This document shows, one piece after another, positions 32,171 through 43,519 of a stretch of DNA of 64,000 bases (its first letter is position 1; every line of letters begins with the position of its first letter). Origin of the DNA: Turritopsis dohrnii. Taxonomy: Eukaryota > Cnidaria > Hydrozoa > Anthoathecata > Oceaniidae. A program made the position numbers and the translations under genes. The stretch covers positions 62,001 to 126,000 of the forward strand of contig BQMF02000217.1 in assembly GCA_027922465.2 (NCBI GenBank), given 5' to 3'. Below the pieces are notes generated by a model. The model ran no database searches, was not told the origin of the DNA, and saw nothing but the letters and a program-made list of their open reading frames with translations.

Positions 32171-33768
32171 TGTTTATATTTCAAGTTCCAAATATATTAC
32201 ATTGGCTCTTCTCCTGAAATAGCGTATGAAATTGTGCATGATGTGTGTTATATAAAAGAACGTGAAAATACAAATTAACACAACATTAATTATCAATATT
32301 TTGTTTTATATAAAAGTCAATCAGCAATTGTTCTGGCAAGAGCTTTGTCGTGAAGGTATCTCTTGCATTTTCTGATGAAGTTTATAGAATTAATTTCATT
32401 ACGTGTGTTCAATGGCAAATCGTTGAATACTTTGCTAGTTACGTCTAGAAATGAGTTCTTGATATTTGACGTCGGCAGTTTAAAATTTCCTGCATTTCGT
32501 AGACGTTCATTTGGTTCACGAAACCGATTCTTCAGATGTTCAGGCCAGTGCTCATCGTAGATAGATTTGTATGCTATCTTTGCTGCTGAAAACTCCATTC
32601 TTTCTTTGATCGGAAGCCAGTTTAGGTTGACGGTGTTAGAAGTTCTACTATAGTGGTTGGTGACGTAACTTGTTGCTGCATTCTGAAGTTTTTGCAGCCG
32701 TTTCTTCAATTCTTCGGACGATTCCATGAATACGATGTTGCAGTAGTCAAGTTTAGTGAAGATCAACATTTCAGCTAAACTTTTCCTCAGGTGGAATGGC
32801 GTGAATCTTTTGATTTTTTTTATCATTCTCAGCGTCGAATAACCGCAAGACAACAGCTTATTTATATGATCTTTCCATTGAAGTTTTTCATCAAAGATGA
32901 CTCCAAGTATTTTCGTCGTCTTCTCTCGTCCTATTGTCCGGTCAAGGTGACTAATTTTATATGTGTTCGGATCACCGAGATTGTGTGCTTTGAACATGGC
33001 AGGCGTGGCAAATAACATAGATTTTGTTTTGAGTTGGTTGAAGATCAGGTTGTTCTCTGTTGACCAGCTTGCAAGGGAGTTCAAGTCGTCTTCGAGACTT
33101 TGTGCGCAATCTCTAATGTTCTTATGCTTGCAGTGCTGATAGATGTTGGTATCATCTGCATATTGAAGGCACGTACTACGGACGTGGTTGGACATACTGG
33201 TTACGTAAAGGTTAAATAACATCGGACCAAGAATGCTTCCCTGTGGTACACCATAGTTGATATCCTTGGTGGTAGACTTAATATCATCAATTTGAACAAA
33301 TTGCTTACGTCCAGACAGATAACTTTCTACCAGCTTGATCGCAGAGTTGGCGAAGTTGTGTTCCTTAAGTTTGATCAATAACAGCTGATGGTGTACGGTG
33401 TCAAAGGCTTTTGAATAGTCTGCGAGGACAGCTAAGGTGATTTCGCTTCTTTTCATCGACTTCATGATATCGTCTTTCATTCTTAGTAGCAGTGACGTTG
33501 TAGAATGACCTTTTCGGAAACCTGACTGCGTGTCCTTGTAGATGTTAAGATTTTCGATGTATTTTGTTGTTTGCCGTAGGATTACCCTCTCGAAGACTTT
33601 TGAGAGAATGGGGAGAACAGATATTGGCCGGAAGTCTTGTGGTGCTTGAGGATGTTCTACCTTTGGAATTGGACACACTCGACTGATTTTCCAATTGGAT
33701 GGGAATACTGACTTGGCGATGCAGTTGTTGATGATGTTAGTGATTGGAGATGCCAGAGAATCTTTGAC
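32135..33768 (-). mobile_element. 5'-truncated CR1/L2-like LINE nested in the pogo-like MITE
   Basis: Read on the minus strand, the element starts abruptly inside the RT coding region at 33768 and ends in an (ATT)n tail (32135-32170), the usual 3' end of this LINE group. The 5-bp GGGTT occurs on both sides (32130-32134 and 33769-33773) and is the likely target duplication. The insertion lies only about 20 bp inside the right terminus of the host element. Confidence 0.8.
32317..33768 (-). CDS. LINE reverse transcriptase, 5'-truncated but open
   Basis: The frame is open from the insertion boundary at 33768 (the first methionine-like codon is at 33678) to the stop at 32317, giving about 480 residues. 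RT motifs in order: SNWKISRVCPIPKVEHPQ, DFRPISVLPILSKVFERVIL, QSGFRKGHSTTSLLLRMKDD, DYSKAFDTVHHQLLL, YGVPQGSILGPMLFNLYVT, the catalytic LQYADDTNIY, then the thumb (TTKILGVIFDEKLQWKDHIN) and a family-typical C-terminus ending KALARTIAD. No internal stop or frameshift, so the copy is young. The endonuclease and the 5' part of ORF2 are missing, so it cannot move on its own. Family placement (CR1/L2 group) is from motif pattern. Confidence 0.85.
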   Translation of the reverse strand, partial: VKDSLASPITNIINNCIAKSVFPSNWKISRVCPIPKVEHPQAPQDFRPISVLPILSKVFERVILRQTTKYIENLNIYKDTQSGFRKGHSTTSLLLRMKDDIMKSMKRSEITLAVLADYSKAFDTVHHQLLLIKLKEHNFANSAIKLVESYLSGRKQFVQIDDIKSTTKDINYGVPQGSILGPMLFNLYVTSMSNHVRSTCLQYADDTNIYQHCKHKNIRDCAQSLEDDLNSLASWSTENNLIFNQLKTKSMLFATPAMFKAHNLGDPNTYKISHLDRTIGREKTTKILGVIFDEKLQWKDHINKLLSCGYSTLRMIKKIKRFTPFHLRKSLAEMLIFTKLDYCNIVFMESSEELKKRLQKLQNAATSYVTNHYSRTSNTVNLNWLPIKERMEFSAAKIAYKSIYDEHWPEHLKNRFREPNERLRNAGNFKLPTSNIKNSFLDVTSKVFNDLPLNTRNEINSINFIRKCKRYLHDKALARTIAD

Positions 33769-33796
33769 GGGTTCGAGTTATCGGGATTCTACTGTA

Positions 33797-34429
33797 ATTA
33801 TTAATTGGCTTAAGCAGGTGGCATGTTCATACAAATAATAGGTTTAAACAAATAATAGTTTTTTCTTATTGTTAAAATATATCATACATCAATGTAGTGT
33901 TACTTGAACTAAAAAAATAAGGTTGTTGTTCACGTTCGTTTCACGGCGGACATTTAAGTTTGCGGACGCGCTAAGGTGCTTCCGTGAAATTCGGTTAAAA
34001 TCCAATATGGCGGTTAAAGTGGCGCAAATTTTTACCGGGCGCGTGGAGAGGATGCTTTCTACTTTCATGGCATAATTTATGCGTATTTTTACTGAAATAA
34101 TCGTTTCCAGGCTTTTATAGTAAATCATGGTCATGGAACTTCTTTAATGTTTGTTTACATTTGGACGCAATGTTGGGAAAACGTAGAAAATGCATCAAAT
34201 ATGTGATATTGACGGAATCCTGAAGGGGTTAGAGGCAAATTGGAATTTTAAAGACATCTAAAATTTTCCCAGTATCAAATAAAATGGAAAAGAGCAGAGC
34301 ACATACAGGAGAAGAAACTACAAAAAACCGCATTGACCTGTATTTTTTCTTTTGAAAGTTATTTCCCTTCAAACACCAGGAAGGTTTTGGAATGTCCTAC
34401 TACGTGGAAAAAATGTTTTGTTGCTTTTT
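33797..34429. other. No gene recognised
   Basis: A short GC-richer patch at about 33945-34055 contains AATATGGCGGTTAAAGTGG, which opens only a 22-codon frame. Nothing further is supported. Confidence 0.4.
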
Positions 34430-35110
34430 TTCACCACATAGAATTCTATGTAAAGGAAATAAGGTTATTTTTTATATTCACCACATAAAAATTTTTATGT
34501 GAAGAAATTAAAATTCATTATTATTTCACCTCAGTAGCGCTTGGCTTGACTTGGTGTGTAGTACTAGTTCTGATCTTACCCTTCAATATCAGTGGGAACA
34601 AGTTGATGTACAGATTGTTTTTAAATATGGCGACCTTCACGATAGGTAAAACGTATAAAATATAAGCATTACAGATTAAAAAATTTTCTTAAATAACGCT
34701 GTTTATCCAGACATTTGTACCATTCCTTATTTCTTACACTGTAGCTATTTGAAGCTATGAGATGGATATTCTTTTTTTACCTCATCGTTGCTTTTGAGAG
34801 CCTCTACATCCTCCGCCATTTTTAAAACAAGGGAGTTTCGTATAAAGCATCCACTGAACTTATGAACATCCACAGTTACATCCAGTGTATGTAGAGAAAT
34901 AAAGAACGTTCGTATTTCTTCACTAAGAATTTCTTATGTGGCGAAATTAACCAAACTTAAAATATCTTCACATAGAAATTCTTATGTGGTGAAATTTACA
35001 AAACTTAAAAATCTTCACATAGAAATTCTTATGTGACGAAATTAACCAAACTTAAAAAATCTTCACATGGAAATTCTTAGGTGGCGAAATTAAAGTGTTT
35101 GAAAAAAATT
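34430..35110. repeat. Array of near-palindromic CACATA...TATGTG units
   Basis: Near-palindromes of the form CACATAGAAATTCTTATGTG recur through this stretch. From about 34920 to 35090 four of them are in tandem at a spacing of 47-48 bp, joined by GGCGAAATTAACCAAACTTA spacers; related units occur at about 34433-34455 and 34481-34504. Each unit could fold into a hairpin on its own. No coding frame. Confidence 0.75.
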
Positions 35111-35858
35111 TCTCCACATGCGAAATACTATGTCACGAAAAATTATATGGCACCAATACGCTTCCGTATCCTACAGACAAAAAATTGCAGAGTCTCTAAA
35201 ACAGAGTAAATGAATCTGTCATCAAGACAAAAGTGTGCACACCAGTAAGTTTTCTACTTCATTCAACCAAATATAATGTCAACACATGCTTCCAACTCTT
35301 CAAAGGTTTGCTTTTATACGAAAAAACATTGTTGATGGATGTTGTTAAATTCTGGGTGAAGTGATTCCCTACCCTGTTCACCACACATTCCATACATTCT
35401 CCTTTCCAGTGTTGCAAATTCCACACCACATGGTCAACCTCTGTACTTTTGGTTTGACAGTGTTAGCAAGAAATTTTGATCGAAAATATGAAAATTAACA
35501 ACAATAGTGTCCTTATAAAAAATTTCAATAACATATATGTGAGTTATTCCTCATTATTGTTTTAGATATGTGGCAAGACAAACTCCATAAACAAACCCAT
35601 TAACAGCACAGAGTATTTCACACATTGCCAAACATGATTAGTCGAATCCTTTTGTTTTGGAAAATGAGTAACAGGAAATAAAGGAATATTTATTTCAATT
35701 TTATAATATTCGTTGTAGGAATGAGAGAGAGAGAGACTAAACCAACCCAAAAAAGGGCATAGGCCGCATACCTAAAGTATGAGGATCACAGCGCATAAAA
35801 TAAATTATAAATACTATACTATTTGATAAAGAAAATAGTATTGTCAAAAAATATATCA
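35111..35858. other. No gene recognised
   Basis: AT-rich; a short GAGAGAGAGAGA run at about 35725-35736. The right end should contain the 3' untranslated part of the RTE-like LINE that follows, but no clear tail is seen. Confidence 0.4.
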
Positions 35859-38311
35859 TTAGGGATCAATTTTCACTGAGTGAGTCAATTTTCTCCATTC
35901 CATTTTATTCAAAGCCAAAACATGCCAAACATTAGGGTCAATTCCAGATTTTCTCAAACATTTATATAAAGAACGACCATAGGTGTACCTCGGAGCACCA
36001 CAAGGACGTTTGGAACGAACCCAGCAAGACAACATTTTCCGAGGAAGACGATTCCAAGGCATTCGCATAACATGACCAGCCCATCTAAGCTGTTGGCGAT
36101 AGATGTAGGTATCAATTGATTCCAGAGAGAGTTTATCAAGAAGATCTGATGTACGTTTACGATCGAGCAGAGTGACACGACAAATACTTCTTACACACTC
36201 TCAAATTATTCAAAAGTTTTTCGGTCAAACTCCAGCACTCACAACCATATAACAGGATCGATAGAATAAATGATACATAAACTTTAGCTTTGACACTAAG
36301 CTTTATCTTGGTGCACGAAAATAATGAACTTTTCATCATACCAAATGCATTACTTGCTTTCTGTATTCTACGATCAACATCAAGATCATCTGAACAATCA
36401 CGACTCATAACACTACCGAGGTAAATAAACTCTTTAACAATAGGAATAAATCTCCCGCCAAAAACTATATTTGATAAATCTGCATGATCGAAAGTTGAAG
36501 GGTCATCATACATACATGGAGGTTTCGAGCAGAAAAGAACAACTGATTTTGACTCAGGTGGCCCCGAGTGGACCTCCATTCCAAAGCAATCAAAATGGTT
36601 CATGCAGAGTGGTATACCGACACAAGCGTCTTTTCTCGAGTCAAATACAAGGGCCGTGTCATCAGCATATTCAGAATCCTGAAATTCATATTCCTCTCCA
36701 TATGCACGGTAACTACGACCTGTCATTTTGGCATCTTGTTTTGATCTAAAGATGCATAGTGGTAGGTTGATGGTAGCTGTCCATGTTATCATTACTGCTG
36801 CAAGAAAAAAGGTAAACAGGATAGGGCCGAGAATATCTCCTTGCTTCACTCATATGTCATGATATGTGTGATATCATCTATGGTGAATTTGACGGTGAAA
36901 TTTTCGTGTAAGGATTTAAGGAGACTGGTTAATTTTGGAGGAACTCCGAATTTTTCTAAGATGAGCCAAAGTAGCTGCCTGGGCACACGGTCGAAAGCTT
37001 TGACTAGGTCAAGAAAGAATACCCAAGATTCTTTCCCGTGTTCACGTCGTTTACGAAGGGCCATTTTAACTGTGAAGATGGCATCAATACAGCCGCGATC
37101 AGGTCTAAAACCACATTGCGATTCGTGGTCAAGACTTTCTACGATTGGTAGTAAGCGAGATTGTATTATGATTGCAATAATTTTATAAGCAGTCTCAAGT
37201 AGCATGATCCCGCGATAGTTTTTTGGTAAGCCAAGATCACCTTTCTTTGGGAGGATCGTCAAAAGACCTATGTTCCAGTCTTTTGGTATATTTTCGGTCC
37301 GCCAAATCGAGACAATAGTGTTTGTGAGAATTTGGCTAGTTTCCGGGTGGGTTAATCAAACATTTCCATATCTGCGGTTGGATGCCGGAGTCTCCTGGGG
37401 CAGTGTTCTTTAACTTTAGAATAGCCTTTTTGATTTCGTCATCTGTTGGATCATGGTCACATCCTTGAACGATATCATGATGAGGGATGGAATCAAGGGT
37501 AGAAGCATCAAAGATTGGTTCTCTGTTGTAGAGATGGTTAAAATGCTCGTAAAAAACAGTCGCATTTTCTTGAGGAGTGGAGCATAAAGTACCGTCTGTT
37601 TTTTTCATTTGTCTAGAAACTGAAGGTTTCGGTTTTGAGAGCCCGTGTTTTAGTGCTTTGAGGGATTCCCAAGCTGGCTTTGTACCATGATGACGGTTGA
37701 GTGTTACACAATGGTTTAGTGTCCAATCATTTTTCGATGCTATTATCATAGCTTTAAGTTTCTTTCTAGCGGTATGAAGACGTTTTGACGAGGAACGTGT
37801 GGGGCATTGGAAATTATTTTTCATAGCTTGGTTTCGAGATTGAATTAAGGGTAGCAGTTAAGCCGAATTTGCTTGAAACCATCCTGGTTGATTTTTCATT
37901 TTGTTTGGAAGTGTTCTTTGACAAACAGTCTTGATTGATTCGGAAAACGAACTGTACTAATCGTTTTGATCAGTATCTTTGAGATTTTGGGCAACATTTT
38001 CGCAGAGATTGTTACGGATTGTCATATTTGAAAGAGCGGAGATATCGAGGTTTGTCATTTTACTACGCGGTTCGGATTTCCTTTTGAGTCTTTTCATGAT
38101 TTTAAGCTTGATAAAAATAGCTCGGTGATCGCTGTCAAGAAGACAAGCAGTGACTCCAGCATCTCGAACTCGATGTGTCATTTTTCGATTCACGATGAAG
38201 TGATCAATTTGATGTTGTTTTTTGCTACGTGGATTAATCCAAGTACCTTAATCGTTCTTTTTGAAGCAGCTTGTCATTGCTGTGAGACTGTTGATAGAGA
38301 GATAGGATCGA
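35859..38311 (-). pseudogene. RTE-like LINE, 5'-truncated and frameshifted
   Basis: Minus-strand pieces in order: the end of an apurinic-type endonuclease (QIDHFIVNRKMTHRVRDAG ... DSDHRAIFIKL, about 38230-38080); a linker (37336-37824) with GDSGIQPQIWK; reverse transcriptase in a new frame (36846-37262) with LPKKGDLGLPKNYRGIMLL, QCGFRPDRGCIDAIF and FFLDLVKAFDRVPR; then another frame (36157-36849) with KQGDILGPILF, SEYADDTALVF and EFIYLGSVMSRDCSDDLDVD; and a C-terminal block with WHVLALNKMEWRKL ending at 35859. The 'craniofacial development protein 2-like' endonuclease/RT type of RTE elements is the best fit. Several frameshifts and stops (including one at GKTSL.. between 37336 and 37262) make it dead. 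The 5' end is cut at the junction with the repeat at 38312. Confidence 0.8.
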
Positions 38312-38764
38312 GAACATTGCAACTTTAGGTCTATATATCTCGTGATCCCCTCAAGCAGTTTCGCCGAGCTTCAGTTTTTGAAGAGAGAATAATCCTAAGT
38401 TTTTGCACGTACCGCGGCACTATCGAGGCGCATTTAAGTCAGAAGATATGTAGATTGGAACTTATACATGAATTACGCGATATCTTCAACTCTGTATAAA
38501 AATATAGATTTTCATTTGTTTCTCAAGGAAGCTTTAGGTTTAATAATCTGCTTGTCACTATGCAGCAAGTTGATCCGTTGTTATAATGGATGATATTTGG
38601 TTTTTAAATTGTCGTTAATTTTTAAAAAAGTATTCGTTTCACCGACAACCAGCCGAAAGCGCATCACGGATGACATCAAAGTGATACCGCAATGAATAGA
38701 ATAGTCATTATCTGAATAATAGAAAAATAAGAGTTCGTTCTCCTTCTGTTTTATACCTCCATGG
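38312..38764. repeat. Partial copy of the CCATGGAGG inverted-repeat element
   Basis: Almost identical to 42912-43365, ending in the same terminal GTTTTATACCTCCATGG. The left part of the element is missing and the sequence joins the truncated 5' end of the RTE LINE directly. Confidence 0.85.
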
Positions 38765-38846
38765 TATTTATAAGACTTCTTTGTGTATTTTCTCTTCTTA
38801 GTTATTTCCGTTGTGCAGACTTTTTTGGTATTTTTGTCTTTTTTTT

Positions 38847-38877
38847 GCAGGAGAAAGTCAGGAAGACTTTCTCCTGC
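38847..38877. other. Perfect 13-bp hairpin
   Basis: GCAGGAGAAAGTC and its exact complement GACTTTCTCCTGC are separated by a 5-nt loop (AGGAA). A T-rich run precedes it. No known regulatory RNA is recognised; it may be the tip of an old inverted-repeat element. Confidence 0.6.
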
Positions 38878-38920
38878 TCCACAAACACGTCTTGTCGCGA
38901 TGAAATCTGACGTCAAAAAA

Positions 38921-39092
38921 TGATTGTCATAACACAATTGTTATATCACACAATAAAAAGTTCATGATTTATCGAAATTAGCACAACAACCTTAATTAAT
39001 TAATTACTGCTTTTTAATGGGTAGTTATAAATGTTGAGGTCTCCACGACTGACTATTCTTACGGCACAGATTGTATTGTGTTATGACAATCA
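38921..39092. repeat. Short inverted-repeat element, 172 bp
   Basis: TGATTGTCATAACACAAT (38921-38938) is perfectly complementary to ATTGTGTTATGACAATCA (39075-39092). There is no target duplication that I can defend and no coding content. Confidence 0.55.
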
Positions 39093-40965
39093 ACAGAGAG
39101 AGCACATCTCACTACCTATGTCCTCTGGGTGGTTCCAATGAACCTTTCAGTAATCTTCCACCAAAGAATACCAACGTTTATATACAGTATTTACATGGAA
39201 AGTAATCTATTAGCTTAGGACAGTTCAAATTACACAAAAATAGAACTCGACTTCTGTTATTTCAATGCTTCAGACAACAACATTAATATGATGGAGACAA
39301 GAGTAACTCGAATCCTCATGGCTTGTACAATTTCCGCATCAGGCATAGAGGAAATTGCTTTACCCTAATTTTCAAGATATCTGAATGACTTTATCTATTA
39401 TTTTCCTGTTGCTTATGTGAGAACAAGTCTATCACAATTCCCAAAATATGAGTTATGGTTCAAATGGCGAATAAAATGATATTTGACAGAATTAGCAAAA
39501 GTCATTTGAAAAAAGAAGCCGCATGGGTTGAAGTCTTTCAAAATTGTATTGACCTCAACATTATTAAATCTATTACAACCAAATGATTTAAAATATGTCA
39601 AACTTGTTTAAACTTGTTTTATGATCAAATCTGCAAAAGTGACTGCCAAATTTAACATCGGGACCTTCCAATTGTTCTTTGTGCAAACCTTCCAAATTTT
39701 GCCAGAAATGTGAATTTGGTAACATATTTTAGTATAAACATTACAAAATTGTTCATAACTTGAATTAGTAGGAGCATGAGAAACTTAGAAAAGATTTTTA
39801 ACCATGACAGCTAACATGATTACAAGAAGATCAAAAATGTAACAAGAGGCCCACAGGCCTTAAGGTCAGCGCAAATTGGATGCTTAAAATATCACACGAA
39901 TACAGCTTGCGACAAAGAAATCTGCATTTCTAAAATACAGCTTGATTAGTTACTGGAAAGCCCGTAACGGTTGGTGGGCATGTGAATCGAAAATGCAAAT
40001 TCACTCGCCTTACAGGCAGCGTAAAATCCACTATGATGAAAGGACTCCCAAATATTTTCACAATGCAAAAAATTTAAATTGCCCGTGATGATGCCGTGTT
40101 CCACAGTAGTATGGAATAGGCCAGATGTCGAATGAATGATAACCGGAGAAACCTGACCTTTCATACAGATTATTTTCTCTAACATTGATAGCCGATCTAT
40201 ATGCCATCAAGACCAAAACCCCAAATTCTTAAGAGCCGAATGACAAATCGATCATAACGTATTACATGCGCATATTGTTTTCCAATAAATTCATTGAACC
40301 GAAGTCGTCTTAGTTAGAAGGTCAAGGACAAATTCATTAAAAACATGGAAGCTAAGAATAAGTAATCGGTAAACGTCTTAATAGAAGATCTCTCTGCGTT
40401 TCCAAGACAATTAAATCCTTCTCCTTATTAGCCGAAAGATTTTTCCGCCAGCATAGAAACCATATGGTTATACGTCATGCATTAACAGAAATCATATGGG
40501 CAAGAAAACAACTGCAGCAACTTTGTTACTTTAATCAATTTTATTTCAACTTCAAGTTTCAATTACTAGTTGGACTTTCCAGCTTCACATGCTTACAAAC
40601 CTTACGTGCTTGGTTAATCACGCAAGTGAATTTTCGTTTCTACCAATTCAGTGAAGATCTAGTGCCAAGCAGTTGCTGATTACTAAAAATAAAAGTGTAA
40701 ACAGTTATACAACATACAGATTCATAATTTTAACTTGAAATACTCAAAGTACCATTATACTTGAAAGGAAAATAATTGCTGAATATCTTTATTTAGGGTG
40801 TGGGTAGAGGAGTGAGTCAAAAATGGTCAATCAAACCCTAATTTTAAATTTACCATCCGTAATAAGGAAAAATGAATTTTCATTCATGGAAATTCATCAG
40901 ACAATTTTTCTTCTTATCTGTTTAAAAAATATCTGAAATAATTCTCATTATATTTTGTAACTATT
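39093..40965. other. Non-coding; remnant of a repeat family shared with 30.7 kb
   Basis: At about 39317-39395 the sequence GGCTTGTACAATTTCCGCAT, a hairpin (CAATTTCC...GGAAATTG) and AAGATATCTGAATGACTTT match 30698-30775. A single diverged 128-bp-type unit follows at about 39612-39710. At 39842-39870 a palindromic AGAGGCCCACAGGCCTT motif occurs. No supported gene. Confidence 0.5.
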
Positions 40966-42646
40966 ACAAGAGCCAGATGGCGCAAAACGGTAGCAGCAAT
41001 TATACTGTTATGAAAAGTTACTACAAAGTTCTTTGAGGCTTGTGTTTTTTTAAATCTCACTGGTGGAAAACAGGCATAAACAATAAATATGTTAAGATGA
41101 TAAGTTAGTGTAAAAAGGGTCTAATCATAAGCCACCAGAAATTAATTTATTAAAGACAAAAGAATTATACATGCGTGAGCTGTATATTTTCTTATAAGAA
41201 AATTTTTTGTAAGACCATGTGTAGAAAAAAACCACGAAAAAAAAATATGTTTTTAATAAAAATTTCATGAAACCAAAAATGAATTCAAACAAATAACTGC
41301 CTTCTTGAACTAGATCTTTGAAAGTCTTAATACACAAAACAGTGTTGTAGTTAACAAACGAGGTCATAAGAAGTTTTGAACTGAAAGTCGTATATTTTTT
41401 TGGCAAACCGTCCTTTAATAAGGATCATTTCCATACTTATAAATGCGAAACATCAATTTTCTCAATTCCTTTTACAGGAACTTTTTGGCCTTTAAAATTT
41501 CAGTTTACAGTGAAGTGCTTACAGGGCATAATGTAATAAAATTGAAAAATTCAGCAAGGGAAAAAGGAAAACATAATTTGCACAACTTACATATAATAAA
41601 TAATCTATGCAACTTGCCTGACTTTTTCTTTCTCCTTGATAAATTTGTCTCCTGTCAAATACATGGGATACGTGGTTGTAAACGTCTCGATTCAATATAC
41701 TTCAAGTAATGTTGTTTTCATATTATCTGCAAAAGACTAATTCGACTGATTCTTGCTCCTTGTTGACAAGAAGTTTTAGCCTTCGCTCCCAGAATGCACT
41801 ACATCAAAATTAAGGGTGGGAAAAGGCGCATTGAAATGAATGATTTATTTATTCATTTAAGTGAAGTGAACCCTGTTTGTATTGTAGTATACTTAAATTG
41901 TTACAAACTGGCGATTCTTTTTCCAAAAATAAATGTCGTTCTTTAAACTTTCCGAGTTTGTACTGCAAAATTGAAAGTTACCAGTGATGGGCGTTAAAGC
42001 GGGCGTAAAGTACTGTAGCATTACACACTGACTGACAGACACGGGGAAATGAAAGATCAGCTACCTTCGGCGCTGACCAAAAATCTATTTCTACCAAACC
42101 TGTCAGTAGCGGATCTAGAAATAAGTCGCAACTTGTGTAGGAGAGTGTTAGCAATTCAAACATAAAAGAAAAACATTCAAATAATCCCATTGATAATATA
42201 AATTAAATTACAAATTATGTTAATGCGCTTCTCCACATGTTGTGACTAGATGACTCTAGATCCGCCACTGCCTGCATAACACCACTTGAATCTTTTCATG
42301 GAGGTTATAAATAACACAAATGTGCACGAAAAGACAAATGACACAACAAAACTTTGTTAGGGTGTGTATTACAATGTTCTTTTCAAACATTTTCAAACAG
42401 TATTGTGTCCTAGAACATATTACACTTCAAATTTTCACAAGGTTTTAGTGATCTCATTGTATGTATATGTATTGGTTGGGTGCCACCTTTTCCATTGTGA
42501 ATTTAGCACTAATCTGTCCCGCACAGTGATAACTTCACCGAGCATTGTACAGTGACTAATCATTTGATACAGTCTGGAATTCACCAAATTACTCCCTTCT
42601 TTAATTTATTACGGTAGTAGCGAAGCGAATACCAGTATTAGTTTCA

Positions 42647-43365
42647 CCATGGAGGTATAAAACAGAAGGAGAACGAACTCAAAATCTGCTATTGTACTAT
42701 CCGTGATGCGCTGCATTGTTTAAGTCCTCAGTGTGTAATAACATATAATTGCTATCATCTTGCATAATTTTTATAATTTTGGCGTTCTTGCGTGAAAATT
42801 TCGTTCATATCAATTCTCCAATGTGATTAAAGATCGTTAGGGTAAAGTTCTTAGCATGCATAATCTGTAGGAATTGGGAGAATTATGCAAAAACGTCACA
42901 AATATGCAACGAAAACATTGCAACTTTAGGTCTATATATCTCGTGATCCCCTCAAGCAGTTTCGCCGAGCTTCAGTTTTTGAAGAGAGAATAATCCTAAG
43001 TTTTTGCACGTACCGCGGCACTATCGAGGCGCATTTAAGTCAGAAGATATGTAGATTGGAACTTATACATGAATTACGCGATATCTTCAACTCTGTATAA
43101 AAACATAGATTTTCATTTGTTTCTCAAGGAAGCTTTAGGTTTAATAATCTGCTTGTCACTATGCAGCAAGTTGATCCGTTGTTATAATGGATGATATTTG
43201 GTTTTTAAATTGTCGTTAATTTTTAAAAAAGTATTCGTTTCACCGACAACCAGCCGAAAGCGCATCACGGATGACATCAAAGTGATACCGCAATGAATAG
43301 AATAGTCATTATCTGAATAATAGAAAAATAAGAGTTCGTTCTCCTTCTGTTTTATACCTCCATGG
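42647..43365. mobile_element. CCATGGAGG inverted-repeat element, full copy
   Basis: The ends CCATGGAGGTATAAAACAGA and TCTGTTTTATACCTCCATGG are perfect inverted repeats continuing over about 34 bp. TTTCA flanks both sides (42642-42646 and 43366-43370), a 5-bp target duplication. Length 719 bp, no coding frame. Its right 454 bp recur at 38312-38764. Confidence 0.85.
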
Positions 43366-43519
43366 TTTCACTTGCGGACTACGACGGCAGAAACTCAAGG
43401 TTTTGGGAGACTGAGACAATTTTCAACTCGATAAGTTGCCTTTTTCTTATCCGCTGCCAGCATACAGTTTATCAGGCAGTAGTGTAGGTACGCAGGACAG
43501 GAGAACGGTTAGACGAAAT

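Larger units (their letters stand above)
31981..33794. mobile_element. Pogo-like MITE split by a LINE
   Basis: The terminal inverted repeats CAGTAGAATCCCGATAGCTC (left, 31981) and the complement of the right end (ATCGGGATTCTACTG, ending 33794) resemble those of pogo/Tigger-type elements. TA lies on both sides (31979-31980 and 33795-33796). The left part contains three further CGATAACTCGAA-type copies. Removing the LINE inserted at 32135-33768 leaves a non-autonomous element of only about 180 bp. Confidence 0.8.

Noticed and set aside
38847..38877. Hairpin considered as a histone mRNA 3' stem-loop or rho-independent-type terminator
   Set aside because: Stem and loop sequences do not match the histone element, there is no histone gene nearby, and bacterial terminators do not apply in this genome.
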